Positions 11,818 to 23,761 of a stretch of DNA of 64,000 nt are shown one piece after another. The translations under genes were made by a program, and so were the position numbers. Position 1 is the stretch's first letter, and each line of letters opens with the position of its first letter. Origin of the DNA: Panorpa germanica (Eukaryota; Arthropoda; Insecta; Mecoptera; Panorpidae); assembly GCA_963678705.1 (NCBI GenBank), contig OY783208.1, positions 17,991,486-18,055,485 on the forward strand, read 5' to 3'. The notes below the pieces were generated by a model that had not been told where the DNA came from, ran no database searches, and worked only from the letters and a program-made list of their open reading frames with translations.

Positions 11818-11937
11818 TGTAGCATATTTGAATATCACTTTTATTGTTATCATTTGTTTTCATAAATTAATCAAAGTATACATAATATATATGTATGATG
11901 TATGACATATCAAAGTATGTCATTCACAGACACTACA
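11818..11937 (-). repeat. LTR (3' LTR of the minus-strand element), 120 bp
   Basis: It matches 16169-16304 apart from a roughly 16-base internal deletion after TTTGAATA and a few substitutions. Ends are TGTAG and CTACA, short inverted repeats typical of LTRs. The adjacent 11938-11960 is the polypurine tract in element orientation. Confidence 0.85.
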
Positions 11938-12069
11938 TCTTTCCCCCTTTTTTTTTTTTAAATACAATTTTTCGATATACAAAATTTCTTAAACAATATA
12001 ACATTAATTTTAAACTTCAATTAACATAATGTGCATATTCTCTTTTTTTTTTTTTTTTTTTTTAAAACA

Positions 12070-13482
12070 CTAATATCTTATAAACTCTTGAAACTTCGCT
12101 GGTACTTTTTTCTCTCGTTTTGACCTCCTAGGTATAGTGAAAGGGCTTGGGGGCGATCTTTCCAATTGCCTCTGCACTCCTTGCTCGATGTCACATGCTT
12201 TGTTTGTAGCAGCTGTTGATAGTGTAACCAGACCACTTGATTGAGAGACCTGGTCGGTATATGTATATGGCTCCATATATGTTTTGAAATGTGAAGCATT
12301 TCTTGATTTTATGACACGTTCATGATTTTTTGCTGTAATTTGGCTTCCTTTTCTTTCTATTACTTTTTCTGGCTTTGTATAATAGCCTCTTTCTTTCTCT
12401 TTCTTTCTCCATACCCAGTCGTCTTTCTGTATGTTAGAATATTTTGCTCTTCTTCTTTTATCTTGATATTCTTTTCCTTTCTGTTTTATTTCACCGTCTC
12501 GTTTCCTTACTTCTTCTTTTGTCCAACCTTTGGATTTTTTCTTTATTTCTGGAATCTTTGTTCTTATTTTCCTTAAAAAAAACAATTCAGCGGGTGGAAC
12601 TCCGGTTATAGTGTGAGGTGTGTTTCTATAATGTAAAAGATATGTTTCCAATTCTTTTCTCCAGTTTAAACGTTGTGTGAAAGAAATGTCAAGAATTTTC
12701 TGGATGCTTCTATTTTGACGCTCCACACCACCATTTGCTCTAGGCCAATAGAGAGTGGTGAATTTTATATTAACATCATTTAAATTACAAAATTGTTTAA
12801 ATTCTTTACATTGAAACTGTCTTCCTTGATTCACCGTTACTGATTTTGGTAGTCCATACCTTCCAAATAATTTATTTAGTTTTTCAATTGTCTTTTCTGC
12901 TGTAATTCTTTTCATAACTGCTACTTCAATAAATCTACTGTAGTAATCATATACGACCATTAGATGTTCTCCTGTTTTAACTGGTCCCTTAAAATCTACA
13001 GAAATTTCTTCCCAAGGTCCTACAGGTAGCTTTCTTCGTATCATTGGTTCTGGTATTGATGAGTCTTGAACAATTTGACAACTTGCACATCGTCTAACTC
13101 TCTCTTCTACCTCTTGATCCATATTTGGCCAATAAACTTTTCCTCTAAGTTTCTTTTTCATTTGTACAATGCCTGGATGCCCTTCATGAGCTAGTTCAAG
13201 TGTTCTCATTCTTAATTGATTTGGTATTATTATTCTGTCATTTCGTAAAATAATTCCATTGCTCTCACTTAATTCATTTTGTATTTTCTTAAATGTCTCT
13301 GGACAATCTTGCATGTTTCCTTCTGTGAGGCATTCTCTGACTTTTATTAGTTCTTCATCCGTTTCAATAGATTGCAAAATTTCTTTAATTGTCAATGCTT
13401 TTGGTATATTATGGTCTATAATCATTCTAATGTATTCATCACTTCCTTTAAAAACTTCAGTTACATTTTTCTGAATCTTCAA
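12070..13482 (-). pseudogene. Retrotransposon integrase region of pol (inactive)
   Basis: This 470-residue open frame starts inside pol and is not a free-standing gene. It carries an HHCC-type zinc-binding region (AHEGHPG, then RRCASCQ), followed by an integrase core with VDFKGP (first Asp) and GGVERQNRS (Glu). The expected second-Asp motif (D-N-G) reads VNQGRQF, so a catalytic Asp is lost. The C-terminal part is lysine- and arginine-rich. It would have inserted element cDNA into the host genome; with the Asp gone and the pol frame broken upstream, this copy cannot be active. Confidence 0.8.
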
Positions 13483-13767
13483 AAGTCTTGATAGTGGATC
13501 TGCAATATTTTCTTTTCCTGGAATATGTTCTGCTTCATAAGCATAAGATTGTAATCTTAATAACCATCTTTGTATTCTTGGAATTGGTTTATCTTGTTTT
13601 AATATGAATTCTAGTGGTTTATTATCCGTTAATAGCTTAAAAGTTCTTCCATAAATGTATGTGTGGAGCTAAAGCTTCTTTTTCTAACTGTGAGTATCGC
13701 TTTTCTCTTTTCGAAAGACTCTTACTGGCAAAACATATGACTTTACCTTCTTGAATTAAGACAGCTC
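13483..13767 (-). pseudogene. RNase H remnant of pol
   Basis: Between the reverse transcriptase and integrase frames, minus-strand codons still resemble the gypsy RNase H region (FASKSLSKREKRYSQLEKEA, then LLTDNKPLEF), but in different frames. There is a 1-bp shift in a T run near 13775 and a missing piece of about 25-30 bp near 13665, where the conserved segment after the KEALA-like motif is absent. This break separates integrase from reverse transcriptase. Confidence 0.65.
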
Positions 13768-14646
13768 CTAAAAACCAACTGGACTCGCATCTGAGATAAT
13801 TTGTGTTGGAACATCTGACTTGTAATACCCGAGTATTTTCTCATCACTTATTATTTCTTTGATTTTATCTAAACTGTCTTGTTCTTTTGTTCCCCAAACA
13901 AACTTTGCATTATTTAAAGTAAATTTTCTTAAAGGTTCTGAAATTGTAGACAAATGCGGTATGTATCTTCCCACAAAATTAACTAAACCTAAAAAACTTT
14001 TCACTTCATTTTTGTTTGTTGGCGTTCTAAATTCTTTTACTGCAATTACCTTATCTTCTGAAGGTTTAACTCCATCTTTTGTTATTAAATGTCCCAAGAA
14101 CTTAACTTGTTGTTTATCAAATTGGCATTTCTTTGTATTTAATTCTAAACCTGCTTCTTCCAATACTTTAAATATTTTTCTTTCATGCTTCATCAGCTCT
14201 TCTTTTGTAGACGCATGTATCAGACAATCATCTATATAGCAACAATAGTTTTCACATTTTCCATCAATTAATATTTTTTCTATTGTTCTCTGAAATATTT
14301 CCGGTGAACAATTCATTCCCATTACTAATCTTTTAAAAACATAGGTATGTTTAGGTCCCATGAAAGCTGTTATATATTTACTTTCATCATCTAATTCTAA
14401 ATGATAAAATCCATTTTTAAGATCAATTACTGTGAACCATTTACTGTTTCCTATTTCTCCCAAAAAATCTTCTAGTATAGGTATCGGATGCTTTTCCATT
14501 TTTATCGCTTTATTTACTTGTCTTAGATCTATACAAATTCTGACTGTGCCATCTGGTTTTGGAACCGGTACAATTGCTGAATTCCAACTTTGAACTCCTG
14601 TAACTACTTCAATTATATCAGTTTTCTCCATTTCATCCAGTTTCAT
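13768..14646 (-). pseudogene. Reverse transcriptase domain of pol
   Basis: The 292-codon frame contains the standard gypsy reverse transcriptase series: VPVPKPDGTVRICIDLRQVN, FTVIDLKNGFYHLEL, FQRTIEKIL, the catalytic YIDD box in CYIDDCLIHA (about 14215-14250), and KFLGHLITKDG. The domain looks complete and its motifs are intact. It is cut off from the protease frame (which ends at 14681) by a frameshift; coding similarity in this frame extends upstream of the ATG through PYRRPPLSLRKK. It would copy element RNA into DNA in cytoplasmic particles if the polyprotein were whole. Confidence 0.85.
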
Positions 14647-14680
14647 TTCTACTTTTTTTCTCAGCGACAGTGGTGGTCTC

Positions 14681-15580
14681 CTATATGGTATATAACATGG
14701 CTGAACCTCTTTGTTTATGGGTAGTTTTATTTTTATTCCTTTTGTCTGATTCGATTCTGTTTATATTTAATCCAATTTTCAAAACACCTAATTCTTTTGC
14801 TGTTTCTTTTCCTAGAATTGCTTCTCCTAGTTCTTTTGTTACATATATTTCTGTTGTTACGACTCTATTTCCTACAGTTATATCAGTTTCAACTTTACAT
14901 AAAATTTCCAGTGGCTTCTTTGATCCGTATGCATACAACTTCTTTTCAACTTGTGTTGTTTTATTTCTTATTTGTACTCCTTGTTGCTTCAACTTTTTCC
15001 ATGTCCTTTGATCAATTACACAGCAACTACTCCCTGAGTCGACCAACATTTTTATTTCTACTCCTCCTACTGAAACATTCGATTTATCATCTTTACTTTT
15101 ATATTGCGAAATTCCTCTTATTATGAATAAATTTTCATCACTCTCTGTTTCATTTTCATTTTCCATTTCGTCGTAGGTTTCATTCTGTACCCATTTTTCT
15201 TCTTTAGTTCTACAAACTTTAGCAAAATGTCCAATTTTTCCACAGTTTACACATTTGGCTCCTTTTGCAGTGCATTGAGGATCTCCACCAAAATGTCCCA
15301 CTCTACCACATCGATAGCAGCTTTTACTTTTTGACTCCCATCTGTTTGTCTTATGTCTACCTACGCCTGACCCAACTTTATCTTTTTCTTTTGAATAATT
15401 GTTTCTTAACCGGTTTATATGCGATGGTCCTGACTCTTTTGAAAAATGTGCCATTGTCAAGTCTAAATTTTCTAATGTTTTACCAATTTGGTTTACTTCA
15501 TCTAATTTCACTTTACCTTTTTGAAGTAACTTTCTTCTTAGCTCGACTGATTGACAACCTGTTATTATTTGATCTACCAA
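14681..15580 (-). pseudogene. gag C-terminus, zinc knuckles and aspartic protease
   Basis: This frame continues the C-terminal part of gag; similarity begins upstream of the ATG, near 15655, with YIARLRIQAKL. It has two CCHC-type knuckles, CYRCGRVGHFGGDPQC and CVNCGKIGHFAKVC, then a retropepsin-like aspartic protease with the DSGSSCCVID active-site motif (about residue 175). Two knuckles followed by a protease, without an intervening stop, resembles the K02A2.6-like gypsy group. A frameshift near 15670 separates it from the gag N-terminus. Confidence 0.8.
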
Positions 15581-15648
15581 CTGATCATCTAAATTGTCAC
15601 CAAATTCACATAACTTAGCCTGTATTCTTAATCTAGCAATATACTGTT

Positions 15649-16035
15649 CTAATGTTTCATCAGGATTTTGTTAAAAACGTGTCTTTCATATGTGGTATTA
15701 GACTGACCTATATAATGTTCATCTAGAGCTAATAACATTATTTCATATCTCAATCTTGGTTTATTTTCCTCAAAAGCAGTTTTTTCATGCGTTGTAGCTG
15801 TACCTGGTAATTGCGATGGTTCTAATTTTTCATCTGGCAGAGAATAATAAACGTCTTGCACTTCCATTCCTGCACAGTGCAAAAAAATATTCTTTATACG
15901 TGTATAATCAGTTACTCCAGCCGCATCAATATAGTGTTGAAATGCTCTCTTCCACCTTTTCCATTCTTTACCACAATTTGATTTATAATTTGCTGGCAAA
16001 AAGGGTTGTATGCCCATCAATTCTAAATTAGACAT
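15649..16035 (-). pseudogene. gag N-terminus of the retrotransposon
   Basis: It begins at an ATG about 134 bp inside the 5' LTR and reads 128 residues (MSNLELMGIQPFL, then GKEWKRWKRAFQHYIDAAGV). It resembles the N-terminal gag of gypsy elements, with the W-x-x-W-x-x-x-F pattern. The frame ends early because of an apparent 1-bp deletion in the AAC-AAA stretch near 15670. The expected continuation is present in the next frame. Confidence 0.75.
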
Positions 16036-16168
16036 GTTTTATCACTTTTATGTTTCGTTATTTTATATGCTCACTTTTATGTCGTTCTATTTTATCCTTA
16101 TTTTCAGTTTATCCTTATTTAAGTCAATCCTTATCTTTTTTTTTTTTTTAATTTATCCTCGTCGCCAT

Positions 16169-16304
16169 TGTAGCACATTTGAATATTAGTTTATTGTATC
16201 ACTTCTATATTGTTATCATTTGTTTTTCATAAATTAATCAAAGTATACATAATACATATGTATGATGTATGACATATCAAAGTATGTCATTCACAGACAC
16301 TACA
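16169..16304 (-). repeat. LTR (5' LTR of the minus-strand element), 136 bp
   Basis: This is the partner of 11818-11937 and keeps the roughly 16-base segment missing there. The adjacent inner bases 16152-16167 are the candidate primer-binding site. The outer side continues directly into the TACATGTTGTTTGG landmark of the duplication block, as at 5401. Confidence 0.85.
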
Positions 16305-17250
16305 TACATGTTGTTTGGTTTTAATCAGTTTTAATACTGCATTTAAAAAACCGTAATATGGAATAGTGTTCAGAGAAATTGTAAGTTGTTTTTATCTACA
16401 TATAATTATTTTCTGATGTAGTGAAATGTTTGGATATCCAGTATTAATTATTAAATTTTTAGGGCCCCTAATAGTAAACGGGTTGGTCTGAAGACGAAAT
16501 TTTATGCAATAAAAATCTTTATTAATTTTTTATGTTTGTACTGCAATTTTAAAAATAAACAATTGTACACAAAAACGGTTGTTGTAAAATTGTTTATTGG
16601 TAAGAATTAATTCTCAAAGAAAAAAATTGCAGTATAAGAAATAGAAAGGTAACAAATAAAAAACGAAACCTTTTTTTAAATAAACTTTAAATTATTGCTC
16701 TTCCACAGTTGCATCTATTAAAGTCTTGATGGGAAATCTACGGACGTGGCGTACAATGCATTGGAATTTTATATAACGTTGTATCACTTTAATTAAAGAG
16801 AGAAAATGCCATTTTTAGTTCCAACAGCATCCACTTGTTGTTATTCATCTACACAAGGCGACTTAGTGCTTATTGTTGCGGGTGTTTAATTGGAACAAAC
16901 ATTACTTTTTAAAGCTGTACATTTATCCATACTTTTTCAGTTATTTTCTTAAAATTTGTTTTCATTTCTTATCTGAATTTTATAAATTTAATTTTGCATT
17001 AAAAAAAAATAATTTTGTGATTTAAATTAAATAGGGATTCGTAGTTTAACTAAGCAAAAGCAACTCTTCCAGTTCAGGGACTACCGTCGTAGTTTAACTT
17101 TATAAAGTGTTCAACTGAGCACAATCGACGGCCAAAGTGTTTTAGATCACTAACAGATCCAGTCTCTGTGAATTTCTAAATTAATTTTTTCACAGTCGCT
17201 TAATTTTATTCACAGTTTGAACCATAATTTGCATAAACGTTGTGAATTGT
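16305..17250 (+). repeat. Segmental-duplication block with GGGCCCC landmark (copy 2)
   Basis: It matches 5400-6370 and 21975-22930. It resumes exactly at the LTR edge, so the left neighbour expected from the other copies is missing. It leads into the upstream region of zinc-finger gene 2. Confidence 0.75.
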
Positions 17251-18070
17251 AACTACTAAGCCTTCACTATTTTTAAATTGTTACTTAATAATGAAAATAC
17301 AACTAATTTTAATGATAATTCATTAAACGCACATGACGGCCAATATTGAACACATTTAAAAAAAATGTTTCTTGGTTAAATGATTAAAAAGACAAAAATT
17401 ACACTGTTAATGGGATTATGAACTTCAATTTTATTGAGAGGTTTACATAAAAATTTAAAAGTACTTTGAAAAAATATATTGTATTACAACAAAATAAAGT
17501 TGACATCAGTCGTCGTATAAATATTCAAGTTCAAAAATCCCGCTAAAATTATTAAAACAGCACCAAAGGAATACTCCGTCCTCGAACCATAAACGTATTT
17601 AAAATAAAGAAAACTGAAATATCTTTATTTTGACAGCTCATTGAAAAAGTTTTACTCAGTTCATCTTATTCTATTAATATTTAATGAATATAAACGGTTG
17701 CAGATTTTTAAGAAAAGTGTCTCAATTGGTAAATTAATATATAAATGCATAATATCTTATTACATTAAAATAAATTTTTATTTTCCGTACTTAATTACTT
17801 CATATTTTAGGGAGTAAAATACTAAAAATTAAAATGGTTATTGCCTTAAGGGTTTTAATCTTGCCTTTTATATAAACTTTATTTATTTAGTTAATGTTTT
17901 ACAAAGCATACATTTACTACAGAAAGGCTTTTACATTAATTTAACTTAACCTCTGTTATTTATTTCTATTATGTAACAAGGTTATGTTTCGTTTCCTAAA
18001 CAGTTCAGACTTATTTTTTCTGACAGAGATCTTATTTTTTTGTGGCTAAATTTAATTTATTTGTTTTTAG

Positions 18071-19232
18071 TAAAGTTCAAATTGTTCTACATATAATGGA
18101 GGATTGCACATTAGAACAAATAAAGCTAGAAGTTGATGTGAGATTAACTGAACCAATAGACATGGAAAATTTAAACGGAGATATTAAAATAGAAATAGAA
18201 GAAGGACGAGTCGTCATAGAAGCAGCACTATGTGATGAAATAAAAACAGAATTTAAAGAAGACCCAGAATATAGTACAAATGAAGCTACACATTTTCCCC
18301 GTGATGACTACTTTATTAAACTGGAAGTTCCAGAGCCACAACTTCAAAGTGAAGTGAATACGAACCTGCAGCCTTATATCTGTGATGTATGTAACAAATT
18401 GTTGGACACTAAGGGAGAAATCAGAAAACATTTGCGTGTACATTCAGCAAAGAAACTACATTCTTGTAATACATGTAGTAAAATATTTGCTAATTCGTCA
18501 AGTTTAAAACGACATAAAAACACACATTTAGGTGTGAAACCATTTTCTTGCACTGAATGCAGTAAAACGTTTAGTCAACCAATTCAATTAAAACATCATA
18601 AAAACACACATTTAGGTGTGAAACCTATTTCTTGCGACGAATGCGGTAAAACTTTCAGTCTACTATCTAATTTAAAAATGCATAAAAATACACATTTAGA
18701 TATAAAACCATTTGCTTGCGACGAATGCAGTAAAACGTTTAGTGGATCAGCACAATTAAAACGACATCAAAAAACACATTTAGATGTAAAACCATTTTCT
18801 TGCGATGTATGTAGCAAAACGTTTAGTCAATCAATTCATTTAAAACAACATAAAAACACACATTTAGATGTGAAACCTTTTTCTTGCGACGAATGCGGTA
18901 AAACTTTCAGTCAACTATCTAATTTAAAAATGCATAAAAACACACATTTAGATATAAAACCATTTTCTTGCGATGTATGTAGCAAAACGTTTAGTCAATC
19001 AATTCAATTAAAACAACATAAAAACACACATTTAGGTATAAAACCATTTTCTTGCGACGAATGTAGCAAAACATTCGTTCGCGTATCGCATTTAAAACAA
19101 CATAAAAACACACATCTAGATGTAAAACCATTTTCTTGCGACGAATGCAGTAAAACGTTTAGTAGATCATCACATTTAAAACGACATAAAAAAACACATT
19201 TAGTTGTAGAACCATTGGTTAAATTGCGTTAA
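18071..19232 (+). CDS. C2H2 zinc-finger protein, gene 2 (10 fingers, open)
   Basis: The acceptor TTGTTTTTAG ends at 18070, and the family ATG is at 18096, giving 378 residues. The acidic N-terminal domain (MEDCTLEQIKLEVDV, then IKIEIEE, IKTEFKEDPEY, FIKLEV) is followed by ten C2H2 fingers with complete ligands, 28-residue spacing and LDVKPF/LGVKPF linkers. The final tail is VVEPLVKLR. Fingers 6 and 8 are almost the same and fingers 4 and 7 are similar, suggesting an internal duplication of a finger block. It is a likely nuclear DNA-binding protein with unknown targets. It is the longest undamaged member here. Confidence 0.87.
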
Positions 19233-21070
19233 TATGCGTTTTACTCCATGATAGAACCGTATTTGAATTTTACATTCATGGTTCCTTATTTTGCTGGATC
19301 TATAATAATAGGAAATTCTCTTTATTTTACATATACATTCATACGTTGTAAATTATGAATTTATGAATTATAATGTATATATGCTATTTAAGTGGTAATA
19401 ACTTTCAAAAGTTGATGCATTAAAAATAAATATTAAAAAAATAATAATAGCAATAGGAAATGTTTCGCTGCTAAAGCAATACGTTTATGCAGTATCAATC
19501 AATTTTATCAGCATTAAACCGCTTTATATCTCGACGTGGAAAACCTACAACCATATTGTTAAGTACACAATCCTTAAAAAATTAAAATATTAATAATAAT
19601 AAAACTAAGTTTAACTTTAAAAAATCAATACAATTTTATGTTTCTAAATTAGCTAAAATCTAATTCATTTTTTATATATATTCTCTGTCTTCCGAATTTT
19701 TTTCATAAATAAATAATTCTATTTATTTTACCATTTCGATTTCGTTGACTGATGTTGGATGTTGTATTATTGAAGGATTTGGTTTGAGATTGAGAATTAG
19801 GAAACAAAAGCAAGATTTATAAGAAATGACCGAAGGAAAATGCTGAAGTTGTGATATGAGTTTTAGAAGTCTGATATTAGAGACTTATCATCATGTTTTG
19901 ATTGTATCACCCGGCGTTGTCCGTGTGATTAGTTAATAAGTGTGTACTGTGAGTCTATGTCGTAACAATTATCGTTATCTACAAATTATTTATAAGTATA
20001 AAGTCTTAAAGAAATAATTTTACATTCAATAAGAATAACAAATGCTGCTAATGTCTAAGCAAAATATTCATTTAAAAATATAATAAATATTAAGTTAAAC
20101 CTGCGTATTTTCTTGTATTTTAGTCGAGTCTATACAAACCGTATTCTGCGGTGTTTTAAAGTGAATTATAAATCAACGTAAATAATTATATTAATTTTAC
20201 CAATACGAGTTGTTGTTCCTGGTGGTTAAATCAAGGACCCTTTTTCGTTTAGTTGTACCATTCATTGATATTTGAGGTGTTCGTCTTGAAATTAATCTTA
20301 AGTTGTGGTGACTACAGTTCGTAACACATTCAGTTGTAAATTCAATAAATAATAATCATGGTAGGTCAAGTGATCGTCTTTTATTAAATCATTGTTTAAT
20401 ATCAAATGCGTATATCAAGACTCAAATATTAGATGATCTGAATAAATAATATTTTTACAGCACGTATATTCATTTTTATAAATAGCTACAAATTGTGACC
20501 CCGACAATAATGGAAATAGCTCGAGTAACAGTAAAAATTCCAACATTTTGGCAAAAAATGTTTAAGTATGGTTCAGCCAAATTGAAACACAACTTATATT
20601 AACCAACATCACTATATTTTGTCATCACTCGACAGCGAGATAGCCGATTTGTGAGTGGCCTAATAAATAATCCATTCACAGCTACACCCTGTAACGACAT
20701 AAAAACCAGATTATTAGTCAGAAATCAGAGTCAGACCAAAAAAGCTTAAAAAAACTTCTCACAGGACTAGAACTAGGGGACAAACGCCCTTTACATTTCT
20801 TAAGAGAAATACAAGAATTGGCTGGACACCAAATTCAAGAAATTTTTTTAAGAATAATGTTTGTGCAACATTTACCAGAAAAGATTAGTTTAACATAAGT
20901 CAACACCAAAAAAAGCCTGGAAAATGTCGCGTCAATGGTAGAATATATGATGCAAGCAGCGGATCCAAGAAGTCAATGCGTTTGTGATAATTCTAGCACA
21001 CTGGACAAAGATAATTTAAGATGTATGGAGAAACAAATAGCGGAATTAAAGCGGAGCTAAAGATGAATAA
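19233..21070 (+). repeat. Downstream segmental-duplication block (copy 2)
   Basis: It is homologous to 2660-4490 with small indels, for example an extra segment near 20150-20195 (GCGGTGTTTTAAAGTG) that is absent from copy 1 but present in copies 3 and 4. It ends with the second gag relic. Confidence 0.8.
20510..21059 (+). pseudogene. Retrotransposon gag relic (copy 2)
   Basis: This is a near-duplicate of the relic at 3930-4483. It is more damaged: the codon after SLT becomes a stop (ACATAAGTC near 20893). It has the same breakpoints as copy 1, so it arose by segmental duplication. Confidence 0.6.
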
Positions 21071-21251
21071 TATTTATTAATCAAAGCACTAACCGTATTG
21101 AAGTTTTAGTCTATTTATTTCTTCATATGAATAACTATTGTTGCAGACTTTAAAAAGTAGAATTCCATTTAGTTTTATACCCCTGACCATCCCTAACGAA
21201 GAACAACATCCCTTCAAACGAACTCTTACACAATTCTGGTGGTAGCGTTAG

Positions 21252-21928
21252 TAATGGGCTTGTGTCCTCATTTTTTTAGTGGTCGATTTTTCAATTGTTG
21301 ATTGAAATTGATGTTAATAAATGTGTATTGGCGTGTCTATTTTATTAAATATCTAAATATTGACGGAGATATAGCAATTAAAAGTTTGAATTGAAGTTGA
21401 CGTGAAATGCATTTTATACGTCAGTTATTTGTTGAGTAGGTCAGTGCTGTGGTAATGTTCTGTAGCTGTTGGTAGTCAAATAATCAAGTCAAATCAAAGA
21501 ATTATAAGTTTTTATTTTATTTAACCCTGCTAAGGCAGACATAATATTGGAATTTGAGTGTTCCTTGAAATAGCTGTAAATAATATTTGTTATTTTGATA
21601 TATATATATACATATAGCAGAGATCTATGAGCTGTAAGGTTAGTAACCTGTAAACTTGTCAGAGTTCTGTCAAGAATATATCTCTTTTATGCTCTGTTGT
21701 ATAAAAGTGAAACAACATAGCGGTTGTAACGTTACATGTCTTGGAATGTTGTACAACGTTAAATCACTTTAATAATTAAAGAGACAAAATCAGTTTTTTA
21801 ATTGTTAATATCTCTTAACATATAAGGACTTATTAAAAAATAATTGAACATTTGAGGTTCTAGTAACCCACTTTATCAATATATAGTACACTTTTGTAGA
21901 AATTAAGACATAGGACACATGCCCATTA
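21252..21928 (+). mobile_element. Inverted-repeat element, copy 2
   Basis: Ends are TAATGGGCTTGTGTCCTC and AGGACACATGCCCATTA, a 17-base terminal inverted repeat with a single mismatch. It is the cleanest full-length copy (677 bp). It is the segmental-duplication twin of 4675-5349. No coding frame. Confidence 0.75.
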
Positions 21929-22930
21929 GTTAGTTTCTTTGTTGTAATACTTTGATAGTTTTGTTAAATTTTACACGTTGTTTGGTTTTAATACAGCAAT
22001 AAAAAAACCGTAATATGGAATAGTGTTCAAAGAAATTGTAAGTTGTTTTTATCTACATATAATTATTTTCTGATGAAGTGAAATGTTTGGTTATCGAGTA
22101 TTAATTATTAAATTTTTAGGGCCCCCTAATAGTAAACGGGTTGGTCTGAAGACGAAATCTTATGCAATAAAAATCTTTATTAATTTTTTATGTTTGTACT
22201 GCAATTTTAAAAATAAACAATTGTACACAAAAACGGTTGTTGTAAAATTGCTTATTGGTAAGAATTAATTCTCAAAGAAATAAATTGCAGTATAAGAAAT
22301 AGAAAGGTAACAAATAAAAAACGAAACCTTTTTTTAAATAAACTTTAAATTATTGCTCTCCCACAGTTGCATCTATTAAAGTTTTGATGGGAAATCTACG
22401 GACGTGGCGTACAATGCATTGGAATTTTATATAACGTTGTATCACTTTAATTAAAGAGAGAAAATGCCATTTTTAGTTCCAACAGCATCCACTTGTTGTT
22501 ATTCATCTACACAATGCAACTTAGTGCTTATTGTTGCTGGTGTTTCATTGGAACAAACATTACTTTTTAAAGCTGTACCTTCATCCATACTTTTTCAGTT
22601 ATTTTCTAAAAATTTGTTTTCATTTCTTATCTGAATTTTATAAATTTAATTCTGCTTTTAATTTTATTAAAAAAAATAATTTTGTGATTTAAATTAAATA
22701 GGGATTCGTAGTTTAACTAAGCAAAAGCAACTCTTCCAGTTCAGGGACTACCGTCGTAGTTTAACTAACTGGGTACATCATGCGAGAGTAGAAATATATA
22801 GTGTTGAACTGAGCATAATCGACGACCAAAGTGTTTTAGATCACTAACTGATCCATTCTCTGTGAATTTCTTAATTAATTCTTCACAGTCGCTTAATTTA
22901 AATCACAGTTTGAACCATAATTTGCATAAA
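21929..22930 (+). repeat. Segmental-duplication block with GGGCCCC landmark (copy 3)
   Basis: It is the same sequence as 5350-6370 and 16305-17250, and leads into zinc-finger gene 3. The spacing from gene 2 to gene 3 (5.7 kb, ATG to ATG) is probably the basic duplication unit. Confidence 0.75.
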
Positions 22931-23761
22931 CGTTGTGAATTGTAACTACTAAGCCTTCACTATTTTTAAAACGTTACAATAATGAAAATGCAATAAATTT
23001 TAATAATAATTCATGAAACGCACATGACGGCCAATATTGAAAACATTTAAAAAAAATGCTTCTTGGCTTAATGATTAAAAAGACAAAAAATACACTGTTA
23101 ACGGGCTTATAAACTTCAATTTTATTGAGAGGTTTACACAAAAATTAAAAAGTACTTTGAAAAAATGTATTGTATTAAAACAAAATAAAGTTGACATCAG
23201 TCGTTGTATAAATATTCATGTTCATAAATCCCGCTAAAACTATTAAAACAGCACCAAAGGAATACTCCGTCCTCGAACCATACACGCATTTAAAATAAAG
23301 AAAACTGAAATATCTTTTTTTTTGACAGCTCATTGAAAAGGTTTTATCAGTTCATCTTATTCTATTAATATTTTATGAATATAAACGGTTGCAGATTTTT
23401 AAGAAAAGTGTCTCAATTGGTAAATTAATATATAAATGCATAATACCTTATTACATTAAAATAAATTTTTATTTACCGTACTTAATTACTTCATATTTTA
23501 GGGAGTAAAATACTAAAAATTAAAATGGTTATTGCCTTAAGGGTTTTAATCTTGCCTTTTATATAAACTTTATTTATTTAGTTAATGTTTTACAAAGCAT
23601 ACATTTACTACAGAAAAGCCTTTACACTAATTTTACTTAACCTCTGTTATTTATTTCTATTATGTAACAAGGTTTTGTTTCGTTTCCTAAACACTTCAGA
23701 CTTATTTTTTCTGACAGAGATCTTATTTTTTTGTTGGAAAATTTAATTTATTTGTTTTTAG

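Larger units (their letters stand above)
11818..16304 (-). mobile_element. Degenerate Ty3/gypsy-type LTR retrotransposon
   Basis: The element is delimited by near-identical terminal repeats (11818-11937 and 16169-16304) that begin TGTAGCA and end CACTACA. The order on the minus strand is gag, zinc knuckles, protease, reverse transcriptase, remnant RNase H, integrase, i.e. Ty3/gypsy order. A purine tract (minus-strand A-run then GGGGGAAAGA) abuts the 3' LTR, and a candidate primer-binding site (TGGCGACGAGGATAAA) lies one base inside the 5' LTR. Coding is broken by at least three frameshifts and a deletion in RNase H, and the second integrase aspartate is replaced. No envelope-like frame is seen. 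The flanking bases do not form a target-site duplication. Confidence 0.85.

Noticed and set aside
12322-12576. Plus-strand frames rich in Phe and Leu across 12.3-15.6 kb
   Set aside because: They are antisense shadows of the minus-strand lysine- and glutamate-rich gag-pol frames.
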